Of a stretch of 64,000 nucleotides of DNA, positions 43,931 to 51,580 are shown piece after piece (positions within the stretch are counted from its first letter, which is position 1; every line of letters starts with the position of its first letter). The translations under genes were made by a program, and so were the position numbers. Below the pieces are notes generated by a model, which worked only from the letters and a program-made list of their open reading frames with translations, was not told where the DNA came from and searched no databases. Source of the DNA: an uncultured Eudoraea sp. (GTDB taxonomy: Bacteria > Bacteroidota > Bacteroidia > Flavobacteriales > Flavobacteriaceae); NCBI RefSeq assembly GCF_947490415.1, contig NZ_CANLGX010000002.1:679108-743107 (forward strand). The letters are read 5' to 3'.

Positions 43931-44383
43931 ATGAAGCTTAAACTATCACCTGTAATTGTTTTTTTGATATTTGGGAGTCTAATGTACCTGTTAGCTGAAT
44001 TCTTGCCGGTTGGATATTTTGATTTTTTTGGCAGAGAGTATTTAATTAGGGCAATGCTGATATTGGCGGTAGTAATTAGTTGTATCGCATTAATTCAGTT
44101 TTACGTTGCCCGGACTTCGGTAGATCCTAAAAACCCATCTAAAGCCACTTCTTTGGTTTCAAATGGTATTTATAAATTCTCACGTAATCCAATGTATTTG
44201 GGTTTGTTATTAATATTATTAAGCTGGGCACTATGGTTAGCCAATGCATTCAATGTTCTTTTGGCAGCTGGTTTTGTATCATATATGAACGCTTTTCAGA
44301 TTCAACCTGAGGAATCAGCACTAGTCGGCTTGTTTGGCAAAGAATACAGGAACTACTGTATTAAAGTAAGAAGATGGTTTTGA
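43931..44383 (+). CDS. Isoprenylcysteine carboxylmethyltransferase-like (PEMT/ICMT family) membrane protein
   Basis: 150 residues with about four membrane helices. The C-terminal motif GIYKFSRNPMYLGLLLILLS, with RNPMYLG at about residues 84-90, and the EESALVGLFGKEYRNYCIKVRRWF segment are the hallmark SAM-binding elements of this family, in which the Glu-Glu pair binds the cofactor. The family methylates isoprenylated cysteine or phospholipids; the bacterial substrate is unknown. Confidence 0.85.
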   Translation: MKLKLSPVIVFLIFGSLMYLLAEFLPVGYFDFFGREYLIRAMLILAVVISCIALIQFYVARTSVDPKNPSKATSLVSNGIYKFSRNPMYLGLLLILLSWALWLANAFNVLLAAGFVSYMNAFQIQPEESALVGLFGKEYRNYCIKVRRWF

Positions 44384-44423
44384 ATTAGGAGGAATGTTGC
44401 TTTTAACAAGTATTTTTTAGCTT

Positions 44424-44507
44424 ATATATTAGCAATATAACTTATATTTGTAAATATTAGCATATTAAATAATATTTATGTATATTAGCATTTAAGCTTA
44501 TAATAAT
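44424..44507 (+). repeat. Three direct repeats ATATTAGCA with 28-bp period upstream of satD-like gene
   Basis: ATATTAGCA occurs exactly at 44426-44434, 44454-44462 and 44482-44490. The first is followed by ATAT to give ATATT-AGC-AATAT, and the second is AATAT-TAGC-ATATT, so each resembles an AT-rich dyad. They surround the promoter element at 44443-44450. Confidence 0.75.
44443..44450 (+). promoter_or_regulatory. Promoter -7 element (TATATTTG) of the satD-like gene
   Basis: TATATTTG is an exact TAnnTTTG match 56 bp before the start codon. Its predicted start lies near 44457, inside the second repeat; the first repeat falls in the spacer region. No clear -33 TTG is present, which may indicate dependence on a regulator. 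Confidence 0.55.
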
Positions 44508-45117
44508 GATTGCAGTTTTAACCGGAGATATTATCAATTCGGCAGGTTATAAAACCACCGATTGGATGCCAGTTTTTAAGAATTTTTTACGGAAACTGGG
44601 TGATTCACCCGGGGTATGGGAAATATACAGGGGGGATGAATTTCAAATACGAATTGCACCTGAAAAAGCATTGAAAGTGGCCATTCAAATTAAAGCTCTG
44701 ATCAAAACTATTAAACACCTGGATGTGCGAATTGGGATTGGCTTGGGAGATGAAGATTATAGGGGTGTTGGTGTCAGTGAATCCAATGGTTCGGCCTATC
44801 AAAGGTCGGGCAGAACCTTAAGTCTGTTAAAGGAGAAAAAAATAAATCTGGCTATTGCCACAGCAGATTCACAATTAGAAGACACACTTAATTTAATGTT
44901 GAAATTAGGATTGGACTTTATGGATACCTGGAGTGTGGTATCTGCAGAGATCATTGTACTGGCCCTTGAAAATCCGACAGCTTCCCAAAAGGAAATTGCA
45001 GATCAATTGCAGATACAACAATCTGCCGTAAGCCAGAGACAAAAAAGAGCACGATTAGATCTGGTCGAAGACTTGTTAAATTATTACGATAAAAACTTTA
45101 AAAGCCCCCGGACATGA
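44506..45117 (+). CDS. SatD family protein: cyclase-like N-terminus fused to HTH
   Basis: 203 residues. The C-terminal part (about 155-195) is a helix-turn-helix (SQKEIADQLQIQQSAVSQRQ). The N-terminal 120 residues carry a pattern like class III nucleotidyl cyclases: an aspartate after a beta strand in VLTGDIINS (Asp8), a second acidic site in YRGDEFQIRI (residues 41-50), VRIGIGLGD (74-82) and GSAYQRSGR (95-103), where Gln99 and Arg103 sit four apart as the Asn and Arg do in cyclases. The SatD family name is known, but this relation is my inference. The stop overlaps the DUF3307 start (ATGA). Confidence 0.75.
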   Translation: MIAVLTGDIINSAGYKTTDWMPVFKNFLRKLGDSPGVWEIYRGDEFQIRIAPEKALKVAIQIKALIKTIKHLDVRIGIGLGDEDYRGVGVSESNGSAYQRSGRTLSLLKEKKINLAIATADSQLEDTLNLMLKLGLDFMDTWSVVSAEIIVLALENPTASQKEIADQLQIQQSAVSQRQKRARLDLVEDLLNYYDKNFKSPRT

Positions 45118-45809
45118 TACTTTTTACAAAACTTTTTCTGGCTCACATAATTGGTGATTTTCTTTTACAACCAAAACGATGGGTTATTCAGAAAGAGGCT
45201 AAGAAAGTCGCTTCCGGATTTCTATATCTCCATATTCTAATTCATTTTTTCGTCATTATCTTATTGCTATGGGATATAGACTATTGGAAAATGGCCCTGG
45301 TTATTGCCTTCTCTCATTATATTATCGACTTGCTTAAAATTTATGTGACGCCTATATTTAAAAATAAGCGCATTCCTTTTTTTATAGATCAATTTCTGCA
45401 TATAGCGGTGTTGTATATATGCGCTTATTACGGTAATCTTCTTGGGCATACGATCACTTTAATAGAACAAATAGACTGGTCGCTTTTAACCGCTATAGTT
45501 TTTGTGACTTATCCTGCAGCCATTATAATGAGTATTTTATTGGAAGGGATGTCTAATCAGATAAATTTAGATCATAAATCACTTCCAGGTGCAGGAAAAT
45601 ACATAGGTATAATTGAGCGTTTATTTGTTCTTATTTTCATTATTATGGGTAGATGGGAAGCGATTGGGCTGCTTATTACTGCCAAATCTGTATTTCGATT
45701 TAACGATTTGAAAGAAAGTAACAACAGAAAATTAACGGAATATATTTTGATAGGGACCTTATTGAGTTTTGGAATAGCTATTCTTACAGGTATTATTTAC
45801 AATTACTAA
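45114..45809 (+). CDS. DUF3307 family polytopic membrane protein
   Basis: 231 residues, about six membrane helices. Polar residues fall at repeated positions inside or at the ends of helices: AHIIGDFLLQP (7-18), LHILIHF, SHYIIDLLK and DQFLHIAV, that is His/Asp pairs, which is reminiscent of membrane metal-dependent hydrolases such as the YdjM family. The family is DUF3307 and its function is unknown. The ATG overlaps the SatD stop by 4 bp, so the two proteins are made together. Confidence 0.82.
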   Translation: MILFTKLFLAHIIGDFLLQPKRWVIQKEAKKVASGFLYLHILIHFFVIILLLWDIDYWKMALVIAFSHYIIDLLKIYVTPIFKNKRIPFFIDQFLHIAVLYICAYYGNLLGHTITLIEQIDWSLLTAIVFVTYPAAIIMSILLEGMSNQINLDHKSLPGAGKYIGIIERLFVLIFIIMGRWEAIGLLITAKSVFRFNDLKESNNRKLTEYILIGTLLSFGIAILTGIIYNY

Positions 45810-45821
45810 AATAAACGGTTT

Positions 45822-46982
45822 ATGAAATATTTAGGGGTTTGTATACTTTTTTTTCTCGCGCTTGCATGCGGGGAGCAAAATTCAAAAAAGTCGGGTAAGC
45901 AAGTCGTCGTGAATAAAGGCCAACGATGGTCTTCTGAGAAGGCCTGGGAGTGGTATGATAAACAACCCTGGTATCTGGGAGCTAATTTTAATCCCAGTTC
46001 ATCCATAAATCAACTTGAGTTCTGGCAGGCAGATACCTTTGATCCTGAAACAATTGACAGAGAATTAAAATGGTCTGCAGATCTTGGAATGAATTTGCAC
46101 CGTGTATATCTGCATAACTTACTTTGGAGCCAAGATTCTGTCGGCTTTTTAAATCGGCTGGATATCTATTTAGGATTGGCGCAAAAACATAAGGTAAAGA
46201 CCATGTTTGTTTTGCTTGATGATGTATGGCACCCAATTCCTAAACCAGGCGTTCAACCAGAACCTGTTCCACATCTACACAACTCCGGATGGGTGCAGTC
46301 GCCAGGTGCTGAAATTCTGGGAGATACCAGCCGTCATGATGAATTAGAGTCGTACATCAAAGGAGTAGTGGGGCATTTTGCCAATGATGAAAGGGTCTTG
46401 GTTTGGGATGTATATAATGAACCGGATAATGTTGCTGGTCAGCCGGGAAGACGTGAGCTTGAAGTAAATAATAAACATGAGTTTTCACTCATACTTTTAA
46501 AAAAAGTAATGGGGTGGGCAAGAGAAATAAACCCCAGTCAGCCTTTGACTACTGGTGTTTGGAAAGGAAATATTGCCCATTGGGGTACTCCGGATAGTTT
46601 ACCAGCTTTGGATAGATATATGCTTATGAATTCCGATGTTATTTCATTCCATGCGTATGACGGGGAAATAGAAAATGTTAAGAAGAAAATAACCGAACTA
46701 CAAAAATACAATAGACCCTTATTTTGTACCGAGTATCTAGCGAGAGGCGCTGGGAATACCTTTCAAAAAGTCCTGCCAGTTCTAAAAAAAGATAAAATTG
46801 CAGCTATTAATTGGGGGTTTGTTTCAGGCAAAACAAACACTATTTACCCCTGGAAAAGCTGGGATTCTACATTTACTTCTGAACCAAAAATCTGGCATCA
46901 TGATATCCTTCGACAGGACGGTACTCCATATTCTAAAGAAGAAATAAATTATATCAAAGAATTAACGGGTCATTTGCCGTAA
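45822..46982 (+). CDS. Glycoside hydrolase (GH2/GH5-type TIM barrel) lipoprotein
   Basis: 386 residues with a lipoprotein signal (LFFLALACGEQN). The barrel has WYLGANFNPSSSINQLEFWQ, the acid/base Glu in VWDVYNEPDN near residue 205, and the nucleophile Glu in FCTEYLARG near 303, as in clan GH-A (retaining) enzymes. The C-terminal NWGFVSGKTNTIYPW is typical of a GH2-catalytic-domain-like subgroup labelled xylanase or cellulase. It is 12 bp after DUF3307, so it may be transcribed with the SatD pair. Substrate unknown. Confidence 0.85.
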   Translation: MKYLGVCILFFLALACGEQNSKKSGKQVVVNKGQRWSSEKAWEWYDKQPWYLGANFNPSSSINQLEFWQADTFDPETIDRELKWSADLGMNLHRVYLHNLLWSQDSVGFLNRLDIYLGLAQKHKVKTMFVLLDDVWHPIPKPGVQPEPVPHLHNSGWVQSPGAEILGDTSRHDELESYIKGVVGHFANDERVLVWDVYNEPDNVAGQPGRRELEVNNKHEFSLILLKKVMGWAREINPSQPLTTGVWKGNIAHWGTPDSLPALDRYMLMNSDVISFHAYDGEIENVKKKITELQKYNRPLFCTEYLARGAGNTFQKVLPVLKKDKIAAINWGFVSGKTNTIYPWKSWDSTFTSEPKIWHHDILRQDGTPYSKEEINYIKELTGHLP

Positions 46983-47236
46983 TCCGGACGATTGCTATTC
47001 AATTATTATCTGTTGGTCCCAAGGGCATTCTCAACGTATTTAGGTACTTACCTTGCTTTAGGGTGCTAATAGGAGTAGTACGTAAAATTAAGAATTTGGA
47101 TATCTGATTCATAAGGGCTTTAAGACTTAAAATCAGCAATGGAATTCATAGATAAATGAATTATCTCCATTTTTACATCATGATTTCATAAAGCATCAAA
47201 TTAATTTATAATTTTACCGCCTAACTTTTATAAAGG

Positions 47237-49129
47237 ATGACGGAAGTGGGACGTAAGTATGTTTTTGATTTTGATAGTACCTTAACCAGAGTAGAAGCCT
47301 TGGATGTACTGGCGGAAATGACTTTGCAGGGCAAATCTAACAGAGAAGATGTCATTCATGAAATACAGGAAATTACCAATCTTGGAATTGACGGTGATAT
47401 TTCTTTTACCGAATCCCTGGAAAGAAGAATTAAACTCCTCAAAGCACATAAGAATCACTTAAATCCACTTGTTGATGAGTTGCGGCAAAAGATCTCAAAA
47501 TCAATTGCTGCCAACAAGGAGTTTTTTGAAAAGTACTCTGACGACATTTATGTGATTTCATGCGGGTTTAAAGAATTTATAGATCCTATTGTAAAGGAGT
47601 ATAATATTCCATCGGAAAGGGTTTATGCCAATACATTTAAATTTGACGAGGAAGGAAACATTATAGGTTTTGACGAAAAGAATGTCCTGGCTACGCATAA
47701 TGGTAAAATTGAATGTTTAAAGCAGCTCGATCTTGAAGGTGAAGTACAGGTGATAGGAGATGGGTATAGTGATTATGTTATGCGGGAAGCAGGCATTGCT
47801 CACAAATTTTTTGCATATACTGAAAACGTCCATCGGGATAAAGCGGCTGATAAAGCAGACCATGTTGCACCAAATCTGGATGAGTTTTTATTTATTAATG
47901 ACCTGCCAAGAAGCCTTTCTTATCCAAAAAACAGGATAAAGATACTTTTGCTGGAAAATGTGCATCCGGCTGCTTTTGATAATCTTTCGGAAGATGGTTT
48001 CTCAGTGGAGCTCATAGAACAAAGTTTATCGGAAGATGAACTTATTGAAAAGATAAAGGGAGTGCACGTCCTGGGAATCCGTTCCAAAACAAAACTTACA
48101 CCTAAGGTTTTAGATGCTGCCAATAAATTACTGGTGGTAGGAGCCTTTTGTATTGGGACGACTCAGATAGATTTGGATTATTGTAAAAAGAAAGGAGTAG
48201 TGGTGTTTAACGCTCCATATAGCAATACCAGGTCTGTTGTTGAATTGGCTATCGGGGAAATTATTATGTTATTTAGAAATGTTTTTCCAAGAAGTACCGA
48301 AATACACAATGGTGAATGGAATAAAACAGCTATAAATTCTAAAGAAATTCGGGGAAAAAACCTGGGAATTGTCGGTTATGGAAATATAGGCAAACAACTG
48401 TCAGTGCTCGCTGAGGCAATTGGAATGCGCGTTTATTACTATGATATTGAAGACAGATTGGCAATGGGGAACGCAGTAAAATGCGAAACTCTTGAAGATT
48501 TATTAAATGTTTCCGACGCGGTTTCCTTACATCTGGATGACAATAAAGCCAATGTTAACTTTATTGGTGAGCGCGAAATTAACCAAATGCGTGAAGGCGC
48601 CATGCTTTTAAATCTTTCCAGAGGTTTTGTAGTGGATATACCAGCCCTGGTAAAAGCTCTTAAAAGTGGCAAACTACGCGGTGCAGCAATAGACGTTTTT
48701 CCTGATGAACCCAAGTCCAATGGACCCTTTGTCTCAGAATTGCAGGGAATCCCCAACGTTATTCTAACTCCACATATTGGAGGTAGTACTGAGGAGGCAC
48801 AGCGGGATATTGCCGATTTCGTACCCAACAAGATTATGTATTATGTCAATTCAGGGAATACGGTGGATGCGGTTAATTTTCCAAATATTCGATTGCCTAA
48901 ACAGAATAAGGCACATAGGTTCTTGCATATTCATAAAAATGTTCCCGGAATTATGGCTAAAATTAATGAGGTCCTCGCTACTTATGAGATGAATATTTCA
49001 GGACAATACCTTTCTACGGATAGTGATGTAGGTTATGTGATCACTGATCTGGACAGGGATTATAATAAAGAGGTAATTAAAGCGCTCAAAAAAGTAGAAA
49101 ACACTATTAAGTTTAGAGTTCTATATTAA
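47237..49129 (+). CDS. serA: Phosphoserine phosphatase-D-3-phosphoglycerate dehydrogenase fusion
   Basis: 630 residues with three parts. Residues 1-205 are a HAD phosphatase: motif I FDFDSTLTRVEALD, motif II VISCGFKEF, motif III Lys in HNGKIECL and motif IV GDGYSDYVM. Residues about 235-550 are 3-phosphoglycerate dehydrogenase: Rossmann loop GYGNIGKQ, and His in LTPHIGGSTEEA. Residues about 555-630 are an ACT domain (HIHKNVPGIMAKINEVL), probably for serine feedback. The protein would catalyse the first and third steps of serine synthesis; the transaminase SerC is not encoded here. All catalytic residues appear present. Confidence 0.93.
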   Translation: MTEVGRKYVFDFDSTLTRVEALDVLAEMTLQGKSNREDVIHEIQEITNLGIDGDISFTESLERRIKLLKAHKNHLNPLVDELRQKISKSIAANKEFFEKYSDDIYVISCGFKEFIDPIVKEYNIPSERVYANTFKFDEEGNIIGFDEKNVLATHNGKIECLKQLDLEGEVQVIGDGYSDYVMREAGIAHKFFAYTENVHRDKAADKADHVAPNLDEFLFINDLPRSLSYPKNRIKILLLENVHPAAFDNLSEDGFSVELIEQSLSEDELIEKIKGVHVLGIRSKTKLTPKVLDAANKLLVVGAFCIGTTQIDLDYCKKKGVVVFNAPYSNTRSVVELAIGEIIMLFRNVFPRSTEIHNGEWNKTAINSKEIRGKNLGIVGYGNIGKQLSVLAEAIGMRVYYYDIEDRLAMGNAVKCETLEDLLNVSDAVSLHLDDNKANVNFIGEREINQMREGAMLLNLSRGFVVDIPALVKALKSGKLRGAAIDVFPDEPKSNGPFVSELQGIPNVILTPHIGGSTEEAQRDIADFVPNKIMYYVNSGNTVDAVNFPNIRLPKQNKAHRFLHIHKNVPGIMAKINEVLATYEMNISGQYLSTDSDVGYVITDLDRDYNKEVIKALKKVENTIKFRVLY

Positions 49130-49170
49130 ACGTCTCTTCGGTGTATAGCTAATTAATCATTGGCATGTGC

Positions 49171-49644
49171 TTACTTGTGATGATAAGGCTCATTTCTCAA
49201 AATGGTAAATGCCCTGTAAATTTGTTCAACAATAAATAAGCGGACCATTTGATGTGAGAAAGTCATTTTTGAGAGACTAATTTGTCCATTTGCTTTGTGT
49301 CTAATGGAATCACTAAAGCCGTAGGGTCCACCTATTACCAAAACCCATTCTTTAATACCAGAATTCATATGTTTTTGCAATTGATTGGCAAATCCTACAG
49401 AAGTGTATTCCTTACCATTTTCATCTAATAAAAAAACTGTATCCGTGCTGTTAATATTTTTTAAGATTAACTCAGCTTCTTTCTCCATTTGATCAGAAGC
49501 AGATAGGTTTTTGGTGTTTTTAATATCTGGTAAAACTACCAATTCGAATTTTACGTAGTGTTTCAATCTCTTCAGATAAACATCTATCAGCTTCTGTAAC
49601 TCTCCATTATCTGTTTTTCCTATAGTAAGAAGTTTTATCCTCAT
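49171..49644 (-). CDS. rlmH: 23S rRNA pseudouridine-1915 N3-methyltransferase RlmH
   Basis: 157 residues; the SPOUT-class protein of the usual length. LVIGGPYGFSDSIR, with the SAM-binding GGPYG, and SLSKMTFSHQMVRLFIVEQI, then YRAFTILRNEPYHHK at the C-terminus are the family signature. It methylates pseudouridine 1915 in helix 69 of 23S rRNA. It is convergent with the serA fusion by a 41-bp gap and divergent from nadC. Confidence 0.96.
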   Translation of the reverse strand: MRIKLLTIGKTDNGELQKLIDVYLKRLKHYVKFELVVLPDIKNTKNLSASDQMEKEAELILKNINSTDTVFLLDENGKEYTSVGFANQLQKHMNSGIKEWVLVIGGPYGFSDSIRHKANGQISLSKMTFSHQMVRLFIVEQIYRAFTILRNEPYHHK

Positions 49645-49727
49645 ATATCTAAGTTATAATTTAAAGGAAATTGAATTTCTTTATTGGCATATGTTTTTAC
49701 TAATTTAGTACCCTACAAGTTGCAAAA

Positions 49728-50585
49728 ATGATATCAGAAGAACAATTTCAAAAGGAGATATCTTTAATAATAGAAAATGCCATTAGGGAAGATGTAGGTG
49801 ATGGAGATCACAGTTCACTTGCTTGTATTCCCCCGAATGCAATGGGTAAGGCAAAGCTGTTAGTAAAAGATGAATGCATATTAGCGGGCGTTGAATTTGC
49901 GCGACAGACTTTTGATTATGTTGATAAGGATTTAAAAATGGAAATTCTCTTAAATGATGGTCAAAAGGTGCATTTTGGGGACGTAGCATTTTATGTAGAA
50001 GGAAGATCTCAATCTATTTTAAAAGCCGAAAGACTTGTCTTAAATGCCATGCAACGGATGAGTGCAATAGCTACTAAAACTAATTATTTTGTTTCGCTTC
50101 TGGAAGGGACTAAAACAAAAATCCTGGACACCCGAAAAACAACTCCTGGAATAAGGGCTCTTGAAAAATGGGCCGTTACCATTGGAGGAGGGGAGAATCA
50201 CAGGTTTGCTTTGTATGATATGATTATGCTGAAAGACAACCATATAGACTTTGCGGGTGGTATTACCAAGGCAATAAAAAAAACAAAACTCTATTTGAAG
50301 GAATCGAATAAAGAATTAAAAATTATTGTTGAAGCGAGAAATCTAATGGAAGTGGAGGAAATTCTGAAATCTCAGGGTGTTTTTAGGATTCTTTTGGATA
50401 ATTTCAGCTATGAGGATACAAGAAAAGCAGTGGCGCTAATTGGGAATCGTTGTTTAACCGAATCATCCGGCGGAATAAATGAGAATACGATTAGGAATTA
50501 TGCAGATTGCGGGGTAGATTATATTTCTTCAGGTGCTTTAACACATTCTGTATATAACAAAGACCTAAGTCTTAAAGCAATTTAG
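49728..50585 (+). CDS. nadC: Nicotinate-nucleotide diphosphorylase (carboxylating)
   Basis: 285 residues of quinolinate phosphoribosyltransferase. The motifs ILDTRKTTPGIRALEKWAV, GGGENHRFALYDMIMLKDNH and VEARNLMEVEE line the active site with the Arg, Lys and His that bind quinolinate and PRPP; SGGINENTIRNYADCGVDYIS is near the end. It makes nicotinate mononucleotide in NAD synthesis. The yihY-like gene starts directly at the following base. Confidence 0.96.
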   Translation: MISEEQFQKEISLIIENAIREDVGDGDHSSLACIPPNAMGKAKLLVKDECILAGVEFARQTFDYVDKDLKMEILLNDGQKVHFGDVAFYVEGRSQSILKAERLVLNAMQRMSAIATKTNYFVSLLEGTKTKILDTRKTTPGIRALEKWAVTIGGGENHRFALYDMIMLKDNHIDFAGGITKAIKKTKLYLKESNKELKIIVEARNLMEVEEILKSQGVFRILLDNFSYEDTRKAVALIGNRCLTESSGGINENTIRNYADCGVDYISSGALTHSVYNKDLSLKAI

Positions 50586-51551
50586 ATGACCGAGGAAATA
50601 GAACGAAAACTGGAGAAGATTCCTATAGTCAATTGGGTAGTCAGACTACTTAAAAAAATTAAGCTCCCGGCTTTTGAAGGGCTCTCTCTCTATGATCTTG
50701 TTGAAATGTACATTATAGGTATAGTTCAGGGCGCGCTTTCAACCCGGGCTAGTTCTATTGCATTCAGCCTTTTTATGGCTCTTTTTCCTTTACTTATTTT
50801 CTTGTTTACATTAATCCCTTTTATTATTCCCTATGTGAGTGTAGGTAATGAAAATTTTGACAGCCAATTTCTTGATTTTCTAGAGTCTTTTTTACCGGCA
50901 GCTACAGGTGAATATTTTGAAGTAATTTACTATCAGATAAAAGATCAGCAGAGTGGAGGATTGCTTTCTTCGGCATTTATTTTGTCAATTTTTTTAATGA
51001 CCAATGGCGTTAGTGCTATTTTTGGTGGTTTTGAAGATTCTTACCATATAAATCTCACGAGGAATTTCTTTAAGCAGTATGCCTATGCCATGATGGTAGG
51101 GTTTCTTCTTTCCGTTTTATTGATTTTTGGTGCGGTGGGTTATGTATACTTTGAGTTTTATATTTTGGAATATTTAAGTGAATGGGCCGCCGAGACCAGA
51201 GGGTATGATCTTTCAGAAAATGATATTGTGGGAGCAAAAGTTGGTAAAACCATGTTTTTTATACTGCTTTCCTATCTTACTACTGCTATCTTATACTATT
51301 TCGGTACCAGGGAAGGCAAACAGGCTAAGTTCTTTTCTTATGGTGCTTTAATGACTACCTTGTTATTTCTTTTGACATCCTTTTTGTTTGGGATTTATAT
51401 TGACAACTTTGCAAAATATAACGAATTATATGGGGCCCTGGCGGGATTATTGATTCTTATGGTATATATATGGCTGAATTCCAATATTCTACTACTCGGA
51501 TTTGAACTGAATGCGTCTCTTAATTACCTCAGAAAAGAACATCAGAAATGA
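50586..51551 (+). CDS. YihY/BrkB family inner membrane protein
   Basis: 321 residues with about six membrane helices and the family motif GALSTRASSIAFSLFMALFPLLIFLF in the first helix region (shown as GALSTRASSIAFSL) and LYGALAGLLILMVYIWLN near the C-terminus. It belongs to the YihY/BrkB/RNase BN-like family of uncertain function. It has no spacer to nadC, its ATG following the TAG directly. PriA follows 29 bp downstream. Confidence 0.93.
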   Translation: MTEEIERKLEKIPIVNWVVRLLKKIKLPAFEGLSLYDLVEMYIIGIVQGALSTRASSIAFSLFMALFPLLIFLFTLIPFIIPYVSVGNENFDSQFLDFLESFLPAATGEYFEVIYYQIKDQQSGGLLSSAFILSIFLMTNGVSAIFGGFEDSYHINLTRNFFKQYAYAMMVGFLLSVLLIFGAVGYVYFEFYILEYLSEWAAETRGYDLSENDIVGAKVGKTMFFILLSYLTTAILYYFGTREGKQAKFFSYGALMTTLLFLLTSFLFGIYIDNFAKYNELYGALAGLLILMVYIWLNSNILLLGFELNASLNYLRKEHQK

Positions 51552-51580
51552 GGTTTAAGGTCAATAAATAGTATAACCCA

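Noticed and set aside
46983..47236. Possible small gene or RNA in the 254-bp gap before the serine fusion gene
   Set aside because: No open frame with a plausible start, no hairpin with T tract, and no promoter consensus beyond AT-rich sequence.
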